IMG/VR virus record: IMGVR_UViG_3300007760_000655
Coordinates: 1 to 61,299 of that record
Length of the DNA stretch: 61,299 nt
From: a virus
Reading direction: 5' to 3' (one strand)
Both the position numbers and the translations under genes were made by a program. The notes beneath the pieces were generated by a model. It was not told the DNA's origin. It did no database searches and saw only the letters and a list, made by a program, of their open reading frames with translations. Positions 28,778-36,611 of the stretch are shown here, piece after piece (positions within the stretch are counted from its first letter, which is position 1; each line of letters starts with the position of its first letter).

Positions 28778-28897
28778 TATAATTTCTCCTTATAAAGTAA
28801 GAATTGTGTGCTTATATTAAGCCACACGGGTTAAAAGTGGGCTAATGCCCGTCTATAATAGTTGGTAACCCCGAAGGCATTACTACTATTTATGTAT
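28778..28897 (-). other. Long structured leader of hsp20
   Basis: The transcript starting near 28890 has about 110 nt before the ATG. It contains AATGCC and GGGCATT complementary arms and a second hairpin (GGGCATTAGCCC). The ribosome site AAGGAGAAATT is downstream of these. A temperature-sensing role is possible but unproven. Confidence 0.35.
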
Positions 28898-28926
28898 ATT
28901 ATATCAAATTTCACCAAAAAAGTCAA
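28898..28926 (-). promoter_or_regulatory. Promoter for hsp20
   Basis: Minus strand -35 TTGACT (28921-28926), -10 TATAAT (28898-28903), 17-bp spacer with GGTGAAA. The -35 overlaps the last codons of the next gene. Confidence 0.8.
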
Positions 28927-29081
28927 GCACTATTTTCCTCATCTTCAAGTTCTATAATGCCCAGCCTTTCTAGACTATTAACTGCGTCTAGAATACCTTG
29001 TTTACGTCCTATATAATAAGAACTGCCTGTTGCAATAATTAAAAATATACCTACTAATATCTGTATATCAGATACTCCCAT
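28923..29081 (-). CDS. 52-aa membrane protein
   Basis: The start at 29081 (MGVSDIQILVGIFLIIA) was preferred because AGAGGTG lies upstream; the alternative ATG at 29129 has no ribosome site. One helix (ILVGIFLIIATGSSYYIG) is followed by an acidic tail (ELEDEENSA). It overlaps the end of the 46-aa basic gene by 14 bases. Confidence 0.6.
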   Translation of the reverse strand: MGVSDIQILVGIFLIIATGSSYYIGRKQGILDAVNSLERLGIIELEDEENSA

Positions 29082-29208
29082 TTTGACACCTCTTTGAGTT
29101 AGGGTGACGTTTACACCTGTATGTGCCATGACTATACATCTTTTTAGAAATTCTGTTTTTGTTGGCGTCCCTCTTTAATATAACGCCTGGTATTGCTCTC
29201 TTGCTCAT
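29068..29208 (-). CDS. 46-aa basic protein
   Basis: MSKRAIPGVILKRDANKNRI opens a basic protein with two cysteines near the C-terminus (RCKRHPNSKRCQ). A strong ribosome site, AAGGAGAGG, precedes the ATG. It overlaps the membrane-protein gene, and its composition suggests nucleic acid binding. A link to ribosomal proteins was considered but not supported. Confidence 0.55.
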   Translation of the reverse strand: MSKRAIPGVILKRDANKNRISKKMYSHGTYRCKRHPNSKRCQNGSI

Positions 29209-29233
29209 ATTCCTCTCCTTGAAATTTAATAAT

Positions 29234-29276
29234 TAAAAAATAAAAGCCCTTCTATTTATTTAGGGGACCGAAGGGC
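29234..29276 (-). terminator. Rho-independent terminator
   Basis: Minus strand 7-bp stem GCCCTTC / GAAGGGC with a 17-base loop followed by TTTTATTTTTT. It closes transcripts coming from the thioredoxin side. Confidence 0.8.
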
Positions 29277-29435
29277 GAGTCCCGCAGGATTGTTGTACTA
29301 TCACAATTTTAAGGGTTGGGAGGAGTATTTGCACCCACCTTATAAAGATTCCCTAAGACTTTTAGGTATATAAGGCACTTTGAATCCCTCGATAGTTAGG
29401 GTAGGTAGTCGACCTACTTTCCTTTTTCACAACAA
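29277..29435 (-). other. Gap with possible tiny ORFs
   Basis: Between the basic ORF and the terminator no ORF above 25 codons is convincing. A GTG-started 22-codon frame (VKKESRSTTYPNYRGIQSA) and an overlapping short frame (VPYIPKSLRESL) are visible. They may be minor peptides. Confidence 0.25.
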
Positions 29436-29570
29436 CTATTTACCCTGACCTCTATACTTCTTGAAACTTCTTCGTTTGGACTTATTCATAGTGGAAGTTT
29501 TTATCCACCTCCTGCCAATGCTCGTTTTCTTCCGAGTTGCGTATTCCCATTTCTTCTTTACCCAACTCAT
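29436..29570 (-). CDS. 44-aa very basic protein
   Basis: MSWVKKKWEYATRKKTSIGR then a tail NKSKRRSFKKYRGQGK. About 40% Lys/Arg, so nucleic acid or ribosome association is likely. An internal ATG (MNKSKRRSF) has GGAGGT some distance upstream and could be an alternative start giving 17 residues. Confidence 0.45.
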   Translation of the reverse strand: MSWVKKKWEYATRKKTSIGRRWIKTSTMNKSKRRSFKKYRGQGK

Positions 29571-29645
29571 TTTCTGAACCCGACTCTTTCACTAACTTTA
29601 AATATTGCCCTAGCTTGTGGGAACACACGTCTAGCGTGTTCTTTA

Positions 29646-29861
29646 TTAGGGGCTCGCAGGTTCTCTATACGGAGGTTCTGCTTGTATATTAAAAAGTTTT
29701 GAAACATTCTGTAATTTTAGTTTATTAAAAAGTTCTGAAGATAAAGTTGGTTTCCCAAAATATTCTACACATTGGTAAGTAATTCTTAAGGTTGGGTAAA
29801 TAGGACACCCATTATTGGCTTTGGTACAATGATTGCATAAATCAATCATCATAGTGTTCAC
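29646..29861 (-). CDS. Cysteine-containing small protein
   Basis: 71 aa. LCNHCTKANNGCPIY and a later CVEYF give four cysteines that may bind a metal. The start overlaps the end of the secreted protein gene by 20 bases. A hairpin (ACACG-CTAGA-CGTGT) follows its stop. Function unknown. Confidence 0.55.
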   Translation of the reverse strand: MNTMMIDLCNHCTKANNGCPIYPTLRITYQCVEYFGKPTLSSELFNKLKLQNVSKLFNIQAEPPYREPASP

Positions 29862-30192
29862 CTTCAGCTAATAGGTGTACTATATTCAACATTGTAAATC
29901 CTCTACGCAGTTTTTGACAAGTCATACTATTTGCTTGGTCATAACCTCTTGCGTAATAGGCATCTTGAGTATCTTCTGTAGAAAAACCATGTATCTCTAC
30001 TGCTTTTTCTATAAATTCTCCTCCTAGTACTGATATGCCACCACATCTTACGTGGTAGTTTGCCATAGCACCCAGTACTGCTCCTGTATAATCTCTATAC
30101 TCTAGAAGTAATTTTTCATTCCAGTTATCTCCTAGTTCTGAAAAACTACTTGTAGAACATATTAAGAGTAAAGTACATATTAGTTTTTTCAT
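29842..30192 (-). CDS. Secreted or periplasmic small protein
   Basis: 116 aa with an N-terminal signal peptide (MKKLICTLLLICSTSSFS). The mature region is helical with two cysteines (YHVRCGG and SMTCQKL) that could form a disulfide. It overlaps the thioredoxin gene end by 4 bases. No family recognised. Confidence 0.6.
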   Translation of the reverse strand: MKKLICTLLLICSTSSFSELGDNWNEKLLLEYRDYTGAVLGAMANYHVRCGGISVLGGEFIEKAVEIHGFSTEDTQDAYYARGYDQANSMTCQKLRRGFTMLNIVHLLAEGEHYDD

Positions 30193-30512
30193 ATTCCGTA
30201 GTCCTTTAACCAGTGTGCAAAAAATCCTTTATCTGTTACTCCTGTGTGTCTGGCAACCTCTGTGCCATTAACAAATAGAACTAGAGTAGGGATACTTCTA
30301 ATGTTATATCTTTCAGATAAATACTTGTTTTCATCTACATCTATCTTTACAACACCAAATTCACCGTAACCATCTCTTGCAACCTTCTCTAATATTGGAG
30401 CCATCTGCTTACAGGGTTCACACCAACTAGCATAGAAATCTACTATAACTAGACTTTTATTTAGTACATCATAATCAAATCTATTATCATCTGACGCTAT
30501 TACATAACTCAT
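30189..30512 (-). CDS. Thioredoxin
   Basis: 107 aa from the ATG at 30512 (MSYVIASDDNRFDYDVL), chosen because AGAGGAAA precedes it; an in-frame extension to 30602 would lie in the tmRNA region. Active site WCEPCK is intact, with KIDVDENKYL and the cis-Pro segment IPTLVLF. It could reduce the ribonucleotide reductase encoded at 32-36 kb or serve as a polymerase processivity factor as in T7. Confidence 0.88.
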   Translation of the reverse strand: MSYVIASDDNRFDYDVLNKSLVIVDFYASWCEPCKQMAPILEKVARDGYGEFGVVKIDVDENKYLSERYNIRSIPTLVLFVNGTEVARHTGVTDKGFFAHWLKDYGI

Positions 30513-30629
30513 ACAGTTTCCTCTTAAATTAAGTTGGAGGCTGTTGTAGGACAGCCTGCCTAAACCTGTTGCTCTTATACCAACCGAGGTGTTTTTCGTC
30601 ATGCCTCATCCGACTACAGGATATTTTCT

Positions 30630-31090
30630 CATTGAGGGGTCTTCCCGTGACCTATCCTTAGTTAAAGTCTAATCTATTTCAGCCCCATCAGGGTGACACT
30701 AACACACTAAATGTGTGGGAGGAGCATGTTAATGCCACATTGGTGGAGCTGGCTGGTACTGCCCCAGCGTGCTAAAACCATTGGATTTAATCCTTTCGCA
30801 GATATAGGCAAAAAAGTGGGGGGAGGTTTCCGCGTCTGACCTCACCCCCGCCTAGGCTACGTCTATTAGAATTTCTTTTCTCTCAAAGAGGGAAGTCGAT
30901 TCAAGGCACTAGTTTCCCATGACTTCAAGTCTCCTTATTTTAGGGCGTGAAAGACTCCTACGCCCCTAACTACATTTTTTTATCCTGCGATTCGTTTAGA
31001 ACTTGCAGTCTTAACTAGCTGGTTTGGTCTTCGCCCCTTTAGTTGCTAAGCCTTTATCCAACCACCAATCAGTACGGAATGCTATCAATA
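30630..31090 (-). ncRNA. ssrA: Circularly permuted tmRNA (acceptor end upstream of 5' end)
   Basis: On the minus strand, CAGCTCCACCA ends at 30741; it is preceded by a 5-bp T-arm stem (GCTGG/CCAGC, 30752-30768). After a 54-nt linker comes GGGGCTGA at 30686, which pairs with CAGCTCC exactly as in E. coli tmRNA. GATTAGAC resembles the conserved GATTCGAC. The P2 helix AGGATAGGT (30650-30658) pairs with GCCTATATCT (30800-30809) with one bulge. Pseudoknot-like stems lie at 30940-30969, 30892-30926 and 30816-30849. A candidate tag, ASSKRIAG plus stop, is at 31006-30980, about 240 nt before the CCA as in one-piece tmRNAs. A PK1-like helix pairs 31021-31027 with 31058-31063. The T-loop (GGCAGTA) lacks TTC. 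Outer ends are approximate. Confidence 0.78.
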
Positions 31091-31202
31091 CCCCCTCTGA
31101 CGAGTTTTCGGGTCAGTTGTTTCTGTTCCCCTACTTGATACTGAAGCCCTTATTTGACATTGGCTGTTAATTACTGGTTAAATTTCTCAATTTCTGAACT
31201 AT

Positions 31203-31231
31203 ATTATACTCGGAAATCACCAAAATGTCAA
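31203..31231 (-). promoter_or_regulatory. Promoter for the tmRNA
   Basis: Minus strand -35 TTGACA (31226-31231), -10 TATAAT (31203-31208), 17-bp spacer with GGTGATT. The transcript would begin near 31196, about 190 nt before the candidate tag. Confidence 0.8.
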
Positions 31232-31241
31232 GTTATATTTT

Positions 31242-31337
31242 TCAGAGAAGGATTAGGTAAGAAATCCAATATACCCAAGCGGCTATTAGTCCAACCACCA
31301 AAAATGCAAATATTAAATTGTTATGTATTGTTTTCAT
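31242..31337 (-). CDS. 31-aa membrane peptide
   Basis: MKTIHNNLIFAFLVVGLIAA followed by WVYWISYLILL: one long hydrophobic helix. The ATG overlaps the stop of the 48-aa gene by 4 bases (ATGA). Function unknown. Confidence 0.5.
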   Translation of the reverse strand: MKTIHNNLIFAFLVVGLIAAWVYWISYLILL

Positions 31338-31480
31338 TTTCTCCAATCGTTACGCCACAAAGGGCGTGGTTTAGTTTGTTCTTCCTCTCTTTTTTCTTTC
31401 TCTCTTTTTTCTTCCTGCAGTTTTAGGTACTGCATCATTGTTCTATCTACCTTTATTAAACCCATATTTTTAAGTTCCAT
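31334..31480 (-). CDS. 48-aa charged helical protein
   Basis: MELKNMGLIKVDRTMMQYLK then a Lys/Glu-rich helix and RPLWRNDWRK. It starts one base after the stop of the upstream small gene and is coupled to the next. Function unknown. Confidence 0.5.
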   Translation of the reverse strand: MELKNMGLIKVDRTMMQYLKLQEEKREKEKREEEQTKPRPLWRNDWRK

Positions 31481-31481
31481 A

Positions 31482-31643
31482 TTAGTAACAATTTATGTTT
31501 CTCCCTTCTGCTATGGCTTCTAATACATCTATACCATATAATACTGAGAGGCTTTGGCAGGAGTCTGCCACTATACTATAGCCTATGATTAAACCTAACC
31601 CTAGAGTTAAAACACCCCCTATGGTTAGTATAAATTTATTCAA
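31482..31643 (-). CDS. 53-aa membrane or secreted protein
   Basis: TTG start overlapping the end of the 151-aa gene. The N-terminus (MNKFILTIGGVLTLGLGLII) is a transmembrane helix or signal anchor; two cysteines follow (DSCQSL, NINCY). Chain overlaps with its neighbours support coupling. Confidence 0.45.
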   Translation of the reverse strand: MNKFILTIGGVLTLGLGLIIGYSIVADSCQSLSVLYGIDVLEAIAEGRNINCY

Positions 31644-32091
31644 AAGCTTCTATTCCTAACTTGTGTGAGTCTATACCGAATAATCGTATATACTCCGAGT
31701 CTTTTTTCCAACTTGTAGCGTCTGGAGTCCATTTTGTATTTACTTCATCAGCAATTTCAGTTCTGGCAACATTTGCCTCCAACGCTTTTTGTTTCAGTAA
31801 TTTTTCCTTGTCGCCTTTACTCTCGATAAGCTCATCTAGTTGCTTATCAAGACTTTGTTGCTGTTTTTTCTCTAAGCCTTTTTCGAATTGTTCCCAGAAA
31901 TCAATAGTTGAACGAAGAACTTCTTCTTCTGCTTGACACTCTGATAATCTTAATTCTGCTGCGATATATTCTTTGTCCGTAAGTTCAGGCCAATTAAATT
32001 TTTCTGCTATAGCCTCTTGCATACGTTCGTTTGCAACCAATTCTTCTTTGGCTTCATCTATTGTCATTTTGAACATAATTTTTGTAGACAT
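31636..32091 (-). CDS. Coiled-coil protein, unknown function
   Basis: 151 aa, largely charged helix (DFWEQFEKGLEKKQQQSLDK). The last third (TKWTPDATSWKKDSEYIRLF) looks globular. It is the first gene after the 32141-32169 promoter. Function unknown. Confidence 0.6.
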   Translation of the reverse strand: MSTKIMFKMTIDEAKEELVANERMQEAIAEKFNWPELTDKEYIAAELRLSECQAEEEVLRSTIDFWEQFEKGLEKKQQQSLDKQLDELIESKGDKEKLLKQKALEANVARTEIADEVNTKWTPDATSWKKDSEYIRLFGIDSHKLGIEAFE

Positions 32092-32140
32092 AATTTTTTA
32101 GTTTCCTTTTTTTAAGTTAAATTTCGATTTTATAATGAAT

Positions 32141-32169
32141 ATTATACCAAAGTTTTAGGTTTTTGTCAA
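32141..32169 (-). promoter_or_regulatory. Promoter for the 31242-32091 small-gene operon
   Basis: Minus strand -35 TTGACA (32164-32169), -10 TATAAT (32141-32146), 17-bp spacer. Confidence 0.8.
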
Positions 32170-32178
32170 GAATTATTT

Positions 32179-32508
32179 TTAAAGTAGTTGATTATTAATT
32201 TTTCCACTACAAACTCCTTTATCCATAGTTTCAAAACTAGAACCTAGCTCTGCTTTATAAACTTCCGTCATGAGGTCTTCTTCTGACTTTTCTTTGGTAT
32301 CAATTTTGTAATCGTATTTAGCAAAGTTCCAGTTAATATGTGCGATATTACTTAGAGAATGCCATTTTCCTCCTACATGTTTGTATCTTACTACTATCGG
32401 AATTCCTTTTATGTGTGCATCTATTATTTCTCTTGCTTTGTAACTAGCTTGTAAGTTCATTAATTTGTACTCCTCCGGGGTGTGATAGTCTAATTCCATT
32501 TGATGCAT
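32179..32508 (-). CDS. Small conserved phage protein
   Basis: 109 aa. The middle (VVRYKHVGGKWHSLSNIAHI, then NFAKYDYKI) has the W...P.W...Y.I pattern seen in short phage domains next to nucleotide metabolism genes. It overlaps the HIT-like gene by 65 bases. Start uncertain. Confidence 0.55.
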   Translation of the reverse strand: MHQMELDYHTPEEYKLMNLQASYKAREIIDAHIKGIPIVVRYKHVGGKWHSLSNIAHINWNFAKYDYKIDTKEKSEEDLMTEVYKAELGSSFETMDKGVCSGKINNQLL

Positions 32509-32812
32509 TTTCTTTACAGTCTCCTTTTTCTCTTGGGATAAAATGAATATGAGGCCACATTACGGATTGTCCTGCTGCCACACCTATATTCTGTCCTATG
32601 TTAACTCCATCTATTCCACCTACTAACATCCAGGTTTCTGCCCAGTCTAGGGCTTTTTTATATGCTTCTGCTATACATTCATTAGTGTTTTCTTTGGGGA
32701 TAAATAATAAGTGTGAAGTTACTACAGGGTGTCTATCTTTAAAGATTGCCACTCTTGTATCTTCCTGTAGGGGTTCGTCGTTGCTTACCCAAACTGTTTC
32801 TTCATATATCAT
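32444..32812 (-). CDS. HIT-family nucleotide hydrolase-like protein
   Basis: 122 aa. The family fold is seen in VVTSHLLFIPKE and GVAAGQSVMWPHIHFIPR, the latter giving H-x-H of the HxHxH motif with the first His replaced by Trp-Pro. HIT proteins hydrolyse nucleotide phosphoramidates or Ap4A. It overlaps the nrdB stop by 4 bases, linking it to nucleotide metabolism. Partial motif lowers certainty about activity. Confidence 0.65.
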   Translation of the reverse strand: MIYEETVWVSNDEPLQEDTRVAIFKDRHPVVTSHLLFIPKENTNECIAEAYKKALDWAETWMLVGGIDGVNIGQNIGVAAGQSVMWPHIHFIPREKGDCKENASNGIRLSHPGGVQINELTS

Positions 32813-34029
32813 AAATCCTCCAAAGTAAAATCCTCGTCTAATGAACTGTCTATAGCTGCAACATAATTTACTGACTCAATCTCTTGAGGAGCAGACTTAA
32901 TATGGCTAGAATCTAAGTAGTTATCCACCCACGGTAGTGGGTTGGTCTTTAGTTTTAGACCAATAATACTTGGATCCATACCTATATTGGTTATTCTTAC
33001 AGCGAATATATAATCCATATATTCTTTTAAGATAGTTTCGTTCATACCTATTAAAGGAGAGCCTTTGCTGAACAAGTGTTCAATCCAATCCATCTCTTCT
33101 TTGTGTGCAATTCTAAATAATTCATATATCTCATCTTCCATTTCTTCAACTACTTCAAAGAACCCTTCTTCTTTACTTGTTCTAAGAAGCTTTATTACCT
33201 TTTGAAAGACATCTAAATGAATCATCTCATCTCTTGCGATTAGTTTAAATATGTTAGAAGAACCTGCTAGTAATTTTTCTGGTTGTTCAGAAAAACTCCA
33301 TGCAGTAACAAAGGTTGCAAAGAACCTAATGCCTTCAAACATGTTTAAAATAATAGCACTCTTATAGATGCACTTCTTTATTAGTTTATCATTAATAAAC
33401 TCTTCACTATTGGCGGCTTTATGGAATACAGTATTCTGCCAGCCTGCATCCCACGCTGTTAGATTCGCCTCTCTACGGTCTAAGATATTAGTAACTTTAT
33501 CTAACTCTTTCAGTATGGAACTTGCTCTTTTTAGTACAAATTTATCAGTTATTATAGACTCAATAAAGTCATCAACATCATTGAAAATAGCTCGTACCAT
33601 TTCAGTATAAGACTCCGAATGTAATAACTCATTGTTCTGATGGTTAGTCAAGTATAATTCCCATTCTGGGTTGTTACTTAGTCCTCCTTCACTAAACAAT
33701 CTTAAAGGACTACGACCAGCACAACTATCTAAAGCTATACCAAACTTTAACCCTTTTTCAAATATGTGTCTACCTGCTTCACTTAATGAATCAAAATCCT
33801 TCTTCTCTTTAGACAAGTCTATTTCGTTCTTTGACCAGTTTCCAACAGCTCTTAATTCTTCAGCGAATTCTAAAAGCCAAGGGTATTTAGGGGCGTGATA
33901 AGTTTGTATGTTACGGTTACTAGAGTTTTCACCTAAGAATAGGCGAGTGTCTTTACTTCGTACAGTTTCTTCTGTATTGAATATTTTAGTTGTATTATCA
34001 CTTAATTTAATTACATCTTCGTGTATCAT
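32809..34029 (-). CDS. nrdB: Class I ribonucleotide reductase, beta subunit
   Basis: 406 aa. Di-iron ligands are visible in NNELLHSESY (Glu, His) and ARDEMIHLDVF (Glu, His). SEQPEKLLAGSSNIFKL lies before the second site. The subunit makes the radical used by NrdA to produce deoxynucleotides. It forms an operon with nrdA and is iron-dependent. Confidence 0.92.
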   Translation of the reverse strand: MIHEDVIKLSDNTTKIFNTEETVRSKDTRLFLGENSSNRNIQTYHAPKYPWLLEFAEELRAVGNWSKNEIDLSKEKKDFDSLSEAGRHIFEKGLKFGIALDSCAGRSPLRLFSEGGLSNNPEWELYLTNHQNNELLHSESYTEMVRAIFNDVDDFIESIITDKFVLKRASSILKELDKVTNILDRREANLTAWDAGWQNTVFHKAANSEEFINDKLIKKCIYKSAIILNMFEGIRFFATFVTAWSFSEQPEKLLAGSSNIFKLIARDEMIHLDVFQKVIKLLRTSKEEGFFEVVEEMEDEIYELFRIAHKEEMDWIEHLFSKGSPLIGMNETILKEYMDYIFAVRITNIGMDPSIIGLKLKTNPLPWVDNYLDSSHIKSAPQEIESVNYVAAIDSSLDEDFTLEDL

Positions 34030-34208
34030 CTATTCCACCATATTCCTGCTACCTTCTCTATATTACCAACTTTCCACTTTCTATACTCTTCTGAAAATTT
34101 AGTATGTTGTTCTAATGTAATGTCATGGATATTAACAGCTTTATAGTATGTTAACCATTCATCATATGTTATTCTATTCTTGTTAGACTTCGCATGCACC
34201 ACTTTCAC
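34026..34208 (-). CDS. Small protein between nrdA and nrdB
   Basis: 60 aa, basic and aromatic (YDEWLTYYKAVNIHDI, EEYRKWKVGN). It overlaps both nrdA (26 bases) and nrdB (4 bases). Not recognised as a glutaredoxin; function unknown. Confidence 0.5.
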   Translation of the reverse strand: MKVVHAKSNKNRITYDEWLTYYKAVNIHDITLEQHTKFSEEYRKWKVGNIEKVAGIWWNR

Positions 34209-36477
34209 AGCCCTCCTCTAATATTGTTTCACTTATATTTGATTTATCTTTACTTCTAATATAGTACAAACTCTTTAACCCATATTTATAGGCAGTAAGT
34301 ATATCTCTTTTCACCCTATTACTATCTAAAATTTTATTAGGTAGTTTAGTTAAATCGTACCATTGGTTTGTACTTATACCTTGGTCTATAAACTTTTGTA
34401 AGATAGCTATTAACTTTAAATACTCAGCTGAATTGTTACCAGGCATATCCCAGGCTTTCATATAGTAATCTTCCTTTTCGAAGTCAGGAACTAAAGATTT
34501 AACTGTGAAGTTAGAAGCCTCATAAGTGTCTGTTGTACTTTGAATAGGGTCTATTCCTTGTGTGCTATTAGATACTAGCGAAGAAGATGCTGTGGGAGGT
34601 ATAGCACTTAGAGTCATATTTCTAATCCCATACATTTGAGCTTTCTGCCCTAAGTCTGCCCAATCACACTTCAAATCATTAGGAGTTATAAGGTCTACAT
34701 TAATATTATAAGTATCTACAGGCATTATTCCTCTGGAATAAGCACTTCTATTTGAATACTCACATGCTCCTCTTTCAGCAGCTAAGTCTACTGAGGCACG
34801 AATTAGTCCATATTGGAATCTCTCTGCCCACTCATGTGTCAAGCGTTTAGCTTTATTTGAACCTAGAGGTGCTTCGTGTTTGGCTAAAAAGTGAGCAAAG
34901 TCACTTATACCTATACCCAAGAACCTATACCCTTTGGTAGGCCACTCTGTGGCGTCCATTGGGTACTTCTGAGCTTCTATTAAATTATCTAGAAATCTTA
35001 CCATAAGTCTAGTTAGTCTATCTAGTTCTTCTATCTTATTTAACTTGCCAAAGTTTATACAACCTAAAATACAGAGTGAAATCATACCGTCGTCTAGGTC
35101 ATACTCATCTATATCCTGATATTGAGTATTATTCAATCCTTCAAAAGTCATAGCTCTGGTAGGAAGAAATATTTCTGAGCAAAGGTTTGTTTGGGTTACT
35201 CTTTCATCAAACATACCTTGCTTGTTTACATTATCTACAAAGTGAATGTATATCCTACCTGTTCCTACTCGTTCCTTTACTAGTTTATTAAAGATAGTAT
35301 TAGCATCAAGCACTCTCTTACGAATTGACTCGTCTGCTTCATACTTTTCATATGCTATCGTAAATCGTACATCATCACCATAGTAGTCAAACAACTCAGG
35401 AACATCTTCTGAACTAAATAAAGTAAATGTGCCTTTCTGTAATACTCTTTCGATAAATAAGTTTGGAAGTCCAATAGAATAGTCTATAAATCTTGCTCTG
35501 TTTGTATTAGAACCTTGATTATTTTTATACTCAAGTACATCCATTATCTCCCAGTTAAATACTGGGTAGTTTACTACTGTAGCTCCAGTTCTAAGACTAT
35601 TTTGTGTGAATTGTTTTGAACTTGATTCTATTGCCTTTAATAGGGGTAACGCACCTGTGTGTTTAACAGTATTATTTTTAACGGGAGCAAGAATACCTCT
35701 TACTGGCCCCATATCTACACCTATGCCTGCTCTACGAGCCGTCATAAGACTTAGTGCATATTCAGATGCTAAAATAGATTCAGTATGGTCTCCCATTTTA
35801 ATTTTGCAACAAGAACTATACATTTTCATCTTAGTTCTTACTCCACTAATTATAGGAGTTGGAAGACTTATTAAATCGTCTTTTAATGCGTTATACATAT
35901 TTAAAATCCAACTCATTGGAGAATCCTCGTCAGCAAATATAACCATTGCTATCAACATAAAGGTTTCCTGAGGCATTTCTAACCTTCGATTAGTCTTTGA
36001 ATCCTTTATCAGATACTTACTATCCATTTGAACAATAGAAGAATAAGGTCTAGAAAAGTCGTTATTATAATCTATTTGAGTTCCCAAATAGTTTATTTCA
36101 TTTTCTGTGTATATTTCAACTATAGCTGGGTCGTATAAACCACTCTCTACATTTAACTTAATATACTCTAAGAATGGTAAAGGCTCGAAACTTCCGTAAA
36201 CTTCTTTTCTCATTTCAGTTACTAATAACCTTCCTGCAAATATAGAATAGTCAGGGGTTGCAGTACTAATATGCTCTGCAGCTGATTTGATGAGAGTTTG
36301 CTGTATATCAGATGTAGACATACCATCAGCAAACTTTATGTGTGCGTTGATAGCTGTGTCAGATACTGATACATCGAGTTCTCTACCCAAATCTTCTCTC
36401 TTACAATTTTCTAACATTCTATGAATGTTATCAATGTTTAGTTCTTCGAGGGAACCGTTTCTTTTTGTTACTCTCAT
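34183..36477 (-). CDS. nrdA: Class I ribonucleotide reductase, alpha subunit
   Basis: 764 aa. An ATP-cone-like N-terminus (MRVTKRNGSLEELNIDNIHR) precedes the catalytic barrel with VQMDSKYL, CCKIKMGDH and the active-site segment TNLCSEIFLP. The C-terminal CESGACEV supplies the redox-active cysteine pair that thioredoxin reduces. The enzyme makes dNTPs for phage DNA synthesis with NrdB. Confidence 0.93.
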   Translation of the reverse strand: MRVTKRNGSLEELNIDNIHRMLENCKREDLGRELDVSVSDTAINAHIKFADGMSTSDIQQTLIKSAAEHISTATPDYSIFAGRLLVTEMRKEVYGSFEPLPFLEYIKLNVESGLYDPAIVEIYTENEINYLGTQIDYNNDFSRPYSSIVQMDSKYLIKDSKTNRRLEMPQETFMLIAMVIFADEDSPMSWILNMYNALKDDLISLPTPIISGVRTKMKMYSSCCKIKMGDHTESILASEYALSLMTARRAGIGVDMGPVRGILAPVKNNTVKHTGALPLLKAIESSSKQFTQNSLRTGATVVNYPVFNWEIMDVLEYKNNQGSNTNRARFIDYSIGLPNLFIERVLQKGTFTLFSSEDVPELFDYYGDDVRFTIAYEKYEADESIRKRVLDANTIFNKLVKERVGTGRIYIHFVDNVNKQGMFDERVTQTNLCSEIFLPTRAMTFEGLNNTQYQDIDEYDLDDGMISLCILGCINFGKLNKIEELDRLTRLMVRFLDNLIEAQKYPMDATEWPTKGYRFLGIGISDFAHFLAKHEAPLGSNKAKRLTHEWAERFQYGLIRASVDLAAERGACEYSNRSAYSRGIMPVDTYNINVDLITPNDLKCDWADLGQKAQMYGIRNMTLSAIPPTASSSLVSNSTQGIDPIQSTTDTYEASNFTVKSLVPDFEKEDYYMKAWDMPGNNSAEYLKLIAILQKFIDQGISTNQWYDLTKLPNKILDSNRVKRDILTAYKYGLKSLYYIRSKDKSNISETILEEGCESGACEV

Positions 36478-36611
36478 TTTACTCCTTTATCCATACTTGC
36501 TTCTAATTCAGCAATTAATTTGCCTATTCGATACTTTTCCATTCCTACCATATTTTTGTGCATTTTCTTATAGGTTTCCAATAATAGTTCTTTAGTTTTT
36601 TGGCTTAGCAT
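36474..36611 (-). CDS. 45-aa helical protein
   Basis: MLSQKTKELLLETYKKMHKN then a Met- and Lys-rich helix ending ASMDKGVK. The ATG lies inside the exonuclease 3' end and the stop overlaps the nrdA ATG (ATGA). It may mainly couple translation. Function unknown. Confidence 0.5.
   Translation of the reverse strand: MLSQKTKELLLETYKKMHKNMVGMEKYRIGKLIAELEASMDKGVK

Noticed and set aside
30513-30602. N-terminal extension of the thioredoxin
   Set aside because: The extension has no thioredoxin-family similarity, lies next to the tmRNA 5' piece, and a good ribosome site precedes the inner ATG.
30600-31100. Group I intron within the tmRNA
   Set aside because: No conserved P7-type core was recognised; the order acceptor end, linker, 5' end is better explained by permutation.
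31154-31523. Two plus-strand ORFs with polyserine/phenylalanine runs
   Set aside because: They are antisense to a chain of overlapping minus-strand small genes and consist of low-complexity Phe/Ser.
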